64,000 bases of DNA. Origin: Strix aluco (taxonomy: Eukaryota; Chordata; Aves; Strigiformes; Strigidae). The translations under genes and the position numbers were made by a program. Where the stretch lies: positions 48,614,828 to 48,678,827 of the forward strand of contig NC_133970.1 in NCBI RefSeq assembly GCF_031877795.1, given 5' to 3'. Shown in pieces: positions 51,380-61,479 of this stretch (position 1 is its first letter; the number at the start of each line of letters is the position of its first letter). The notes below the pieces were generated by a model that saw only the letters and a list, made by a program, of their open reading frames with translations, was not told the origin of the DNA and did not search any database.

Positions 51380-53038
51380 CTAATACATGTAAAATCCCCC
51401 AGACTGCCACTCTATAGTTAAAGGAACATAAGGGCATTGGTCCCTCTCACTGTAAGAGGCTACAGTAGCAGCAATTTTGGGGGACCTACCAAACTTTAAT
51501 TTGTACTGTTTTGGCATTTGCCAGGTAGTGCCTTGCATTGAGGTGGCAGGTGGGGTGGAGTGTGAGTGCAGAGTTGGTGGCAGGTCTGGGGGTGGTCGAC
51601 TTTTTTGCATAAATGCTAACTTTTGCTGTCAGGGAAACATTTCTAATGTTGTGATCACATCTATTTCTGATCTGGGATATGGGCTCGTACAAGATCATTC
51701 CACATTTGTTTCCTCATCACCCATGCTGTAGCTCCTTTTGGTTCTGCTGGCTTTCCCTTATTCACCATCTGAACAGATGGCCCCGAAATTACAGCCCCAA
51801 TTTCCCTCAAGGTATCTGCTAGGGCACCTACATTACTCGTAGCATTTGCCACTGCTGGTATAATCAAGGGTTTTAGTGAAGCAGGTGCTCCTCTTAAAAA
51901 ATGCATTTTGATAGTTCTCATTACTGCTACATTGTCTGGTTTGGATCCCACAACTAATGCATGAGCCATCCCCATCTGCCACAACAAATTCATACCTTCT
52001 TCCATTGTACACCAGCTTCCGAGGGATAACATTAATTCGGCAGATTCTGTATATGCTGTTAAAACTGCTGCACACAACCACTGATAGAGCGTAGGTGCAA
52101 TAATATCTCGCCCATCAGGGCCTCTGATATTTTGCAGCTGAACATACCCTTGTTCTATCTGATCATTATTGGCTATGGGGCTTAATAAATCTTTTTCACC
52201 CACTAATAAATGAATAGATGCAGCTCCACTATCCCAAACTCACAAAATCCATGCCAGTATGCCTTCCCCACTCTTTTGCTGATAGTTCTCTAAAAATTCC
52301 TTTAACTCTTTTGGAGTGTAAGTACATGTGATCTGCACTCCCCTGTCTGCTTGTTCCTGCTGCCCCATCACTTGTATGAGGGGTTGTGCTTCCTCCACCT
52401 CCCTGCCTTTTAAGTCCGGATCAAATTCAAAGTGAGACTCGGAGTCTGAGGATTCACTCTGAATATTACCATCCCATTCCTTGGAATCCCATGACCATTT
52501 TGTGGTGAGAGCACGAACTTGGGAAATCAAAAACTTACTTTTTCCATATTTGTCCCTTAGTTTATTAGCGATACATGCTAGCAACCGCTCTATGTTATCT
52601 TGCAGCTCATAGCACCACTCTGCTTGAACAGTAATTACTTTTCACATGATCACCTTTGCATCTTGTAAAGTCCCGACTTCCTTTTCCAATTCTCTCATTT
52701 TATTCTGTAATGCAACAACTTCACATTCAAGAGCTCTAAGACAGATAACTAACAACCATGCCAATCTCCCCGCTACCCTGTGAGAAGAATCTGATGCTGC
52801 TTTCCATTGCAATCCATGTATAGCTGTTTTAATTGTCTCGGGGGTAACCACCACCCCACCATTATTTCAGGCCATGCTTCCAGCAGAGCCAGTTTAACCA
52901 GGAAAGTGGCCATGGGGGTTCAGCACTCAGTACTGGGCCATCCCAGAATATGGGGAGTCACCATCGTGGCCTCCCCAGTCCCCAACTTTTTTGCCAGTCA
53001 TGGCATGGCTGTTCCTGGATCCTGCCAACTATGCCAAA
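51380..53038 (-). pseudogene. Divergent ERVL-like gag remnant with leader
   Basis: Minus strand. One frame runs from about 52854 to 51661, broken by TGA at 52642-52644 and 52240-52242. It has a coiled-coil start (EVVALQNKMRELEKEVGTL), an acidic segment, then PKELKEFLENYQQKSGEGI and AWIL-stop-VWDSGA, matching AAWLLRCWDNGA of the ERVL gags; the stop stands where those have Arg. Downstream frames to 51380 are Pro-rich and unclear. Only gag-distance similarity to the other ERVLs, so a separate lineage. No pol follows. Confidence 0.65.
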
Positions 53039-53430
53039 TGTGGGAGCTGACACAGGCAGGACGCAGGAACAACCACAAAACCACGGATGAAATGCAGAGT
53101 AAATTTATTCTTGTTACCTCGTGACCCGGGGGATCTCCACAGCAATACCTGGGCAGAGGTATGCAAGTGAGGATGCAGGCACTGTGGAGCTCAGGCCTTG
53201 CTAGCAAGAGAGAGAAGATTTTGAACCTGCTGCGTTTGCATGTATATCTGGGATTTTTGCAGGTGTAGTTTTTCCACTGTGCTTTGATCTTTCCCACAGC
53301 AGGGCAAGAATCTCAAGGATGTTCAATAAGGTGCCTCTGAGTCTCTCACAGGCCTATGTTATCTAAACACAGATGTTCTACCTGTCAAGCACACAAGACT
53401 AAACAATGATTAGCATGATATAGGTGTTTT
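53039..53430 (-). mobile_element. Putative LTR of the ERVL-like remnant
   Basis: Plus strand starts TGTGGGAGCTGACAC at 53039 after ccaaa; minus-strand gaataaat near 53103 could be the polyadenylation signal close to the LTR end. The outer end (about 53430) is not defined. The internal side (minus TTTGGCATAGTTGGCAGG) gives an unidentified primer site. Confidence 0.5.
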
Positions 53431-53434
53431 TTGG

Positions 53435-56045
53435 CATCCCAGCTGCAAGTCACTTGAGCATGTTTACAATCTTCCTCGCCAATCTTCCATTGTATTCCCA
53501 CACCTGTATTTCAGTTTGTGCCCATTGCCTCTTGTCCTGTTATTGGACACCACTGAGAAGAGTCTGGATGTCTTGTTTATACTCTTCAATCTGGTACTTA
53601 TTCACATTGATAAGAAGCCTCCTGAGCTGGGGAGTTCAGCACTGGACACAGCATTCCAGATGTGGCTTCACCAGTGCTGAGTAGAGGGCAAGGATAACAT
53701 CCTCAACTTGCTGATGATGCTCTTGTTAATGCAGCCCAGAGGGCTGTTTGCCGCCTTTGCAACAAGGGCACATTGCTTGCTCATGTTTAACCTGTTCAAC
53801 AGGATTCCCAGGTCCTTTTCTGCCAGCTGGCTTTCCAGCCAGTTAGGCTCCAGCATATACTGGTGCATGGGATTATTTGGGCTCAGGTATAGGACTTTGC
53901 ATTTCTCTTTACTCAACAAGATGAGATGCTTGTCAGCCCATTTCTCCAGTCTTTTGAGGTCCCTCTGAATAGCAGCACATACACTCTGATGTATCAGCTG
54001 CTTCTCTGAATTCTGTATCATCTGCAAATCTGCTGAGGTCACACTCTGCCCCACTGTCCAGATCATTAATGAAGATATAATAGTATCAGACCCAATACTG
54101 ACCCTGGCATACACCACTATTGACTCATTGCCACCTGGATTTTATGCCACTGAACCCAATCCTTTGAGCAGGGCAGTTCAGCCAGCTTCCATTGCACCTG
54201 ATTGTCCACTCATCTAGTCTGCACTTCATCAGTTTGTCTATGAGGATGTTATGGAATGCAGTCACAAAAGCCTTGCTAAAGTCAAGATAAACACTATCAG
54301 CTGTTCTCCCCTCATTCATGGAGCTAGTCATTTCATTGTAGAAGGCTATCAGGTTGGTCAGGCATGATTTTCTCTTCATAAATCCATGCTCGTAACTCCT
54401 AATCACCTTCTTGTCCTTAATATGTTTGAAAATGGCTTCCAGGAGGATTTGCTCTGTCACTTTCCCAGGGACTGAGGTGAGGCTGACTGGCCTGTAGTTT
54501 TCCAGACGCTCCTTCTTGCCCATCTGGAATCTAGGGATGACATTCATCTCCCCCAAACACCACAACCTTTCAAAGATAATTAATGGTGGTCTTGCAGTGA
54601 CATTGGCTAGGTTCCTCAACACTCATAGGAACATCTCATCAGGTCCCATGGACCTGTGTATATCCAATTTGTTTCAATATTCTCTAACCTGATTCTCCTC
54701 TGTCAAAGGTATGTCTTCCTTGCTCCAGACTTTCCCACTGGTCTCAGGAGCTTGCAATTTCCAGAAGCAAGTCTTACCAGTAAAGACTGAGATGAAGAAG
54801 GCATTAAGTACTCCAGCCTTTTTCATATACTTTGTCACCAGGACCCCTGCCCCATTCAGAAGTGGACCCATGCTTTCCCTTGTCTTCCTTCCACTGCTGC
54901 TATGTTTGTAGGATGTCTTGTTGCTATTCACCTCCCTCATTTGATTCTACTCTAGATGGGCTTTGGCTTTCTGTTACGGAGGCTTCCAAATAAGCAACCC
55001 ACCACCAATTTAAAAAAATAAATAGATTTATTTTTTTCATAAAACCACCAGTCAGCTCTCCGTAGATTACAGATCCGGATGTCCACAAGAGGAGAACAAA
55101 ATAACTTTCTGGGGTTTAACGATAACCCGAAATACTTTACAAAGCCCCACACCCCAGGGGTTTAATAGCAACCCCAAACGTAAACTTCACTTCGTGGGTT
55201 TAATGAGAACCCAAAACGTAAAACAAAGCCTCACAGCCTAGGGGTTTAACGACAACCCCAAACGTAAACAAAACTTCACTACCTAGGGTTTAATGACAAC
55301 CCAAAACGCTCTATCGCTCACCTGGAAAGTGAGGGCTCTCAACCTCGAGGACCTGCTCAGGGCAGCGTCCCGACCCAAAGTACCTCGAGGAGTTTCCCTG
55401 GGCAGCGTCCTGACCCAAGGGGAGAGTCCTGACTGCAGCATACTGCTCCAGGGGACGAGCTCCAAATGGCTCCCCCAGGGGACTCCATTTATACCCAGGC
55501 CGAATCTGACCTGTAGTCAATAGCGGCTCCCATTGGTCAAAGGTCTCAACTACCGTGAGACCCTGAAAACAAAGACAGCCAAAAGCTGCCACGTTTCAAC
55601 AACCAGGAAGTTCTGTTTTCACTGGGCGGATGCACCTGCCACACTTTCCTAACCCTGTCTTTCTACACTCAGATAGTGCCTCTGTATTCCTTCTGGGTGA
55701 TCTGACCCTGCTTCTACCTCATGTATGTTTCTTTATTATGTTTTACTTCTGTCAGGAGCTCCTTGTTTACTTCTACGAGCCCCCTACCACCTCAACTTGA
55801 CTTCCTGCACATCAGGAAGGACTGTTCCTGAGCTTGGAGGAGGTGATCCTTAAAAAAAACCCCAGTTCTCTCGAGTCCTTCTTCTTCTTAGAACCATCTC
55901 CCATGGGATTCTTCCAGGCCAGTCCATGAGTAGGCAAAGGTCTGCTCTCCTGAAGCCCAGGGTTGTGATCCTGCTGTTTGCTTTGTTCCCTCCTCTCAGG
56001 ACCCAAACTCCACCATCTAATGATCATTGTATTTAGGCTGCACAG
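53435..56045 (-). repeat. CR1 LINE, long copy with ORF2 remnant
   Basis: Minus orientation, interrupted by the solo LTR at 54972-55643. From 56045 down: end of the endonuclease region (sequence around ggaggaggtgatcc and catctaatgatcat), then RT frames 54622-54125 (LENYRPVSLTSVPGKVTEQ, LDFSKAF) and 54117-53668 (LEKWADKH, NWLESQLAEKDLGIL). Many frameshifts. The last part near 53435-53660 is the region after RT. Confidence 0.87.
54972..55643 (-). mobile_element. Solo LTR with tandem hairpins, target duplication ctttc
   Basis: 672 bp with 5-bp duplications at 54967-54971 and 55644-55648, inside CR1. Minus-strand TATA (ggtataaatgg) near 55485. Holds five imperfect hairpins of the ggggtttaacgacaacccc type at 55111, 55157, 55195, 55241 and 55285. 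Confidence 0.9.
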
Positions 56046-57358
56046 CCTAAAGGGCCCCAGGAGTAGAATCTGAAGTTAAATTTTACCTTTTGTAAATTGC
56101 TTAAGACTTAGAACTATTTGATTTTATATCAAATATATGCACTCTGTGGATTAACATTTTTTTTGAAATCTTTAAGGCTCCGTTTAAAGAAGACTTTCTA
56201 ATGTTTCTGTCTTTATCCTACCTCATTTGATTTCCATTCCCTAAGCACGGAAGTGCAGTAAATGCCATACTGATGTCCACCTCTAACAGACTACCCAATA
56301 TCTGCTTTAAAGGTGAGTTCTTGTAAGGAAAAAGACTTTTCTCCTGATCATTTAAACAGGTTTTACTGTAACCTCTTCCTGAATTGCAAATATTTTGCTA
56401 CTGCTACTTGCAATTAACATTTCACAGTAAATGATTTTTAAACCTTGTGGAAAGACCAGGAAATACAATCTTAGACAAAAGGTTAATAGTTATTTTTGTC
56501 TAAAGACTTTACCTTTTTACACATAAGTAACATGGAATTTAAGTTTCATGATCTTTGTAAGGGTAATATATTGCTGTTGTTTTTTCAGAAGCTAAAAGGC
56601 AGAGGATGCAGTTTTAGGGGAAGATTATTTTCTATACACAGGAAAAACTCAGCTGATTAATGAAACAAAAGAAGTGTGTTGTAAGGGCAAGCAAATGCTC
56701 CATATTCTGAGATTTGCCCTGTACCTCTAAAAAAACCCCACTTTTTTGTTTTCAGAAAGGATTGCTTATTTGTCCTCATGAACAGTCGTATTGTTGATGC
56801 ATGGATGGTTTATCATTCATTTTCACACTATCTGAAAACTGTGCTCACCAGGGGAACCCTATGAATTGCAAAGTCCCACTCAGTCTAATTTCTGGAGCAA
56901 CTTTGAAGGAAAGGGAAAGGAGAAACAGAATGTACATGTTTTGACTACACAATGGTTGCTGATAAATCAGTTCTCTTCAAAGCATAGTTTGCACCTGTTT
57001 TTACACATTAAGAATATGAATTATTAAGTAATAATTTTCCTCTTCCAGGAAAGGTGTTAATGCATATTTTTGAGAATTTAATGCAATGACTGTAAAGCTG
57101 TTCTCTTGAGTACCTCATCAACTCTGGATAACTCTGCAATTGCAAAGGGATTTCTGAAATCACACTTAGAGTTCCAGGATTGGAGCTCAGTCAAAATCTT
57201 TTGTTTGGATTGTCAGGAGATTGATGTTGGAATCCCCAACTGGGAGAAGATTAAGGATTTCTGTACTGCAGACATGGAATACCTTGGTCTTTGCTAGTTA
57301 ACCTGACATTATTGCTTGTACGAGTGAGTTGAAGGTAAAATGAAAGAATTTATTTACT
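56046..57358. other. Unique intergenic DNA
   Basis: AT-rich, no gene or element recognised. Confidence 0.5.
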
Positions 57359-57363
57359 GAATC

Positions 57364-58120
57364 TGTTACGGAGGCTTCCAAATAAACAACCCACCACCAA
57401 TTTAAAAAAAAATAAATAAATTTATTTTTTCTAAAACCACCAATCAGCCCTCCGTAGATTACAGATCCGGATGTCCGCAAGAAGAGGACAGAATAACTTT
57501 CTGGGGTTTAACAATAACCCCAGAGACTTTACAAAGCCCCACTCCCCAGAGGTTTAACGAGAACCCCAAACGCAAATTTCACTTTCTGGGGTTTAACGGG
57601 AACCCGAAACGTAAACAAAACCTCACACCCCAGGGGTTTAATGACAACCCCAAACGCAAACTTCACTTCGTGGGTTTAACGAGAACCCAAAACGTAAAAC
57701 AAAGCCTCACACCCCAGGGGTTTAACGGCAACCCCAAACGTAAACAAAGCTTCACTCCCTAGGGTTTAATGACAACCCAAAACGCTCTATCACTCACCTG
57801 GAAAGTGAGGGCTCTCAACCTCGAGGACCTGCTCAGGACAGCGTCCCGACCCAAGGCACCTCGAGGAGTTTCCCTGGGCCGCGTCCCGAACCCAAGGGGA
57901 GAGTCCTGACCGCAGCGTGCAGCTCCAGGGGACGAGCTCCAAATGGCTCCCCCAGGGGACTCCATTTATACCCAGGCCCAATCTGACCTGTAGTCAATAG
58001 CGGCTCCCATTGGTCAAAGGTCTCAGCTACCGCGAGACCCTGAAAACAAAGACAGCCAAAAGCTGCCACGTTTCAACAGCCAGGAAGCTCTGTTTTCACT
58101 GGGCAGATGCACCTGCCACA
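57364..58120 (-). mobile_element. Solo LTR with tandem hairpins, target duplication gaatc
   Basis: 757 bp with 5-bp duplications at 57359-57363 and 58121-58125. Same family as 54972-55643 but with seven hairpin units (57503, 57550, 57588, 57633, 57671, 57717, 57761); the 85-bp size difference equals two units. Minus-strand TATA (ggtataaatgg) near 57964. Confidence 0.92.
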
Positions 58121-58125
58121 GAATC

Positions 58126-58954
58126 TAAGTGCAACAATCCAGTTACTAAAAGTATATAAACAGATGAGCAAAACTGAAAAGAAGCCCCTACATGTATTAA
58201 TCCATTACTTAGATCACAGCTAAAGTTTTCTCTTGGCCTACAGCATCCGTAAGATGTTAAGGCATGTCTGTTAACCATTGATTAGAGAGATGACGTTAGG
58301 GTGCTGCTTGTGCATTGACACCCCTCCTGCATGTCTATCCATTGTATTTAACTTTTTTCCTCAATAGCTGTTTTTTATTATTGGAGAGAGAATGGCTCTT
58401 AAATACTTCTAAATTTTGAAGAGTTTGGCTAAAACAGATTGTTTGCTTCTGTCATTTTAATGGCAGCCTGTGTGAACCAAGGCTTTCAACATTGTTTCTT
58501 TTTCTTGCTATTCTTCTGAAATACAAATTAATTTTTTTCATAATTTTGTCCTGAGGTAGGGACTGACAAATATAAAATTTAAACAGTGTTTTGGTTTTGG
58601 GAAGGAGACCAGTAGCTGAGAATTTCATATTTACAATTAAAGGCTTTACCTGAGGTGGGGTATCTCAGTCAGTTCTGACAGCACAGAATTTTTCTATTTT
58701 AGAGCTCATTTTCTGGTACCCTCCACTGAGAGATGCAAGGAGAAAGGACATGAATTTTCAAAGCAGTAATGTTATAAAAGGATAAAAGAGCAAAAATTAA
58801 GCAAAAGATAAAAAAGTTTCTCATATGATCTGCAGCTCAGAATCAAAGTTTTGTTTTGTAACCAGGATCACACTGTAGAACCAAACAGATTAGCTGTTAG
58901 AATAATGGTAGAAACAAATAATTAACCTTGAAACAATCCATTATTGTATATAGA
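58126..58954. other. Unique intergenic DNA
   Basis: AT-rich, nothing recognised. Confidence 0.5.
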
Positions 58955-59190
58955 ACCACAGAATCCCAGAATCATTCAGGTTGGAAAAGCCCCTTGGGAT
59001 CATCGAGTCCAACCCTCAGCCCTACTCTACAAAGTTCTCCCCTACCCCACATCCCCCAACAGCTCATCCAAACGACCCTTAAACACACCCAGGGATGGGG
59101 ACTCCACCCCCTCCCTGGGCAGCCTATTCCACTGTCTGACCACTCTTTCTGGGAAACATTTTCTCCTAATGCCCAGTCTGTATGCATGTA
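58955..59190 (-). repeat. CR1 LINE 3' end
   Basis: Minus orientation; plus strand begins accacagaatcccagaatc-attcaggttggaaaag and continues through catcgagtccaaccctc and gactccaccccctccctggg. Confidence 0.9.
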
Positions 59191-59194
59191 TGTA

Positions 59195-59640
59195 TGACAA
59201 AAAGCCAAAGCCTAGGTAGGATTAACCGGAAGTAGAGACAACAGACTGCAAGGACGTGCCTATGTCTGCCAAATTAGGAGGAGACTAGGTAAAAGGTAAT
59301 TCTGGCAGGGGGAGATCACAACCACCAACTCATGGACCACCAACTCTACACCCCAGACTCAAAAGAAGGCAGAGAGGGCAAACTAGGCATGTGTGCTAAT
59401 TTACATGCTAAGCAAAGATTATGACCAATCACTTAGTGGAATATACATATACATATATCAGTGTATTGAATGCGTAAAATTGTGTGTATAAATAATTGTA
59501 GTCTTTGGGGCCACGGTGTGCTGTCTTGGGACAGGCACCCGTGCATGCGCATTCATGTAATAAATACAAATATCTTGACTCTGTGTGTTAATTGGCTCTT
59601 TGCACACCGGGGGAAGAACCCAGTTTTTGGGACAACAGTA
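59195..59640 (+). mobile_element. LTR-like sequence, ends not fixed
   Basis: TATA box (tataaa, about 59488), aataaa (about 59560) and a G/T-rich tail ending near ttttgggaca suggest a solo LTR in plus orientation, starting at one of several tgtatg copies within the CR1. No matching target duplication found. Confidence 0.45.
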
Positions 59641-60780
59641 ACAGCTTCTACACCTCTACTAACTGTCTTTGGATGAAATGTACTACTCAAAACACAGGAA
59701 ATCTTTATGCAATGTTCCTATAGATAGAATAATCATACCAGAGTTTAATTTTGCATAATATATAACAGAAGATCTTGAATTCTCCAGTTAAACTTCTCTA
59801 AGCTTAAGCTAAATAAGAAGCTATCAGGATGGCTGAAAGAAAGGATTTAACTTGGATCTTAAATCTTGTAGTTTTGGGAATCTGGATTCCATTTAGAAAA
59901 AAAATATGAGTGCACTGATTAGCATTTTGAAATAAGTACTACCTCAAACATATGCGTAGGCATTTTTAAATAAAATAAATCTCTGACAATTGGTTGGAAT
60001 TACCTAAATTCCTGTAACATATTAAGCATCAAAGGAAGCACTACCCAGGATTATCTATGGAGATTCCATAACAACTGACCTACTTGCTCAGGGAAGTATC
60101 ACAAATTTGCAATCTTTTTCAGCCCAGATAGCTTAAAAAATACTTCAGTCCCTTCTCAGTTCAGGTTTACGGTATGGAAGGTCTTAAAAGCTAGAATATT
60201 CATGTCTGAAACCTTAAGTCTTTCAATGCCAAGACACACAGATCTTTACCACCTAAGCAAGACTGCAGTTAGATCCTTAATACTGATCACCCACATGCAT
60301 AGTGCTCAGTCTCATTTTCTCCAGTCAATTTAACTTTTAAAGAGAACCCGAATTATGACTCCAGGTAAAAATCAATTTAATTGGTATAGATTCCCAGTCA
60401 AGTTATAACAAAAGCATTAACAACCTATTCCATTACAACCCTTCCTGTTTAAATGTAGTTAGGGTAAGTTTTCAAGGGTTTATTCCCTATGGTAATTAAA
60501 CTGCCTTTTAGTGAATTTGGCTACCAAAATGGGAAATCTATTTTTCCTTCAATTTCTTGTGGGTATATTTTAATTTGCTGGCAGAGCATTCAGTGGATTT
60601 AATGTCAAATCGATTAATAGAGGTAAACCCGACCTATTAACGGTGGGGGTTTGTACCTAGACTCTTTGGTATTCCGGTTTTAAAATAAACAGCCTTTCAC
60701 TTTGCTAAAGGACAAGGAAACCACTTAACAAGGTATTCAGGCCCCGTTTGTGCAGGGATTAGTCAGATGTACCCACGGCT
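59641..60780. other. Unique intergenic DNA upstream of SREK1
   Basis: AT-rich, no gene or element recognised. Confidence 0.5.
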
Positions 60781-61318
60781 GCACCTTCCCCACGTGTGAT
60801 GGAGCTATCTAACCTCTTCAGTCACCCCAGCAGGGCGCTGCGTGCGGTGTCCGGGACGTTGTGCTCGCTTCCTCTGTTACGCGGGCGCCGGGGCTGCTCA
60901 TTCCCGCCGTCCCCCACACCTACCCAACAGGATCTGCAGCCTGGGATGGGTAGCGTGTGCGTGAAGAGAGGCCGGGGGAGGGGGGGATGCGGCCCCGCGC
61001 TGGTCCCGCCCTGGTAACGACGGCCTGGCTGGCTCCTTGGGAAACCGGAGGGAAGAGGGGTTTTTTTTACTCCCCTCACGGCTGAGCACGGATTCCCGTC
61101 CACGCGGAGCGAGGGCACCCATTCCCCCGTGAGCCTCATCCAGCAGGGGAAGAACGGCCGCCCGTCCAGAAACACCTCTAGGGAGCAGTCAAGTTCGCCG
61201 CTAGAGCGCCCGCATGCTAGGACGCTCTGGCAGGCGCCGCACGCTCCTCTGTCGTCAGGTTCGCCTCTCCGGCTGTGTGTGACACCGCCGCGAACGGAGC
61301 AGTCGTGCAGGCTCCGCC
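60781..61318 (+). promoter_or_regulatory. SREK1: CpG-rich promoter and 5' UTR of SREK1
   Basis: Base composition turns sharply GC- and CpG-rich here and stays so into intron 1 (to about 62040). An E-box (cacgtg) lies at 60793. No TATA box close to the exon. The transcription start is not determinable from sequence alone. Confidence 0.7.
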
Positions 61319-61479
61319 ATGATGAACAGTGGAGGGATCGGGGTGCCGCTCGGATTCCCCTTAGGCCCCACGTCTGTCATCCAGGTCACGAACCTGTCCT
61401 CGGCAGTGACCAGTGAGCAGATGCGGACTCTCTTCGGCTTCCTGGGAGATATCGAGGAGCTGCGCCTCTATCCCCCGGA
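61319..61479 (+). CDS. SREK1: SREK1 first coding exon (splicing regulatory Glu/Lys-rich protein 1)
   Basis: SREK1 (SFRS12) is an SR-related nuclear protein that regulates splice-site choice. The exon begins with two adjacent ATGs (61319, 61322); the second gives the MNSGG start known for the long vertebrate isoform. It reads PTSVIQVTNLSS, AVTSEQMRTLFGFLGDIEEL and RLYPP, the first half of the N-terminal RNA-recognition motif. It ends after 53 codons plus two bases (ga) at a good donor GTAAGTAGG (61480), leaving a split Asp/Glu codon that fits the mammalian exon. No stop or frameshift. The remaining exons are beyond the window. Confidence 0.9.

Noticed and set aside
59195..59640. Target duplication for the LTR-like sequence
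   Set aside because: Several TG starts and CA ends were tried; none gives matching 4-6 bp flanks.
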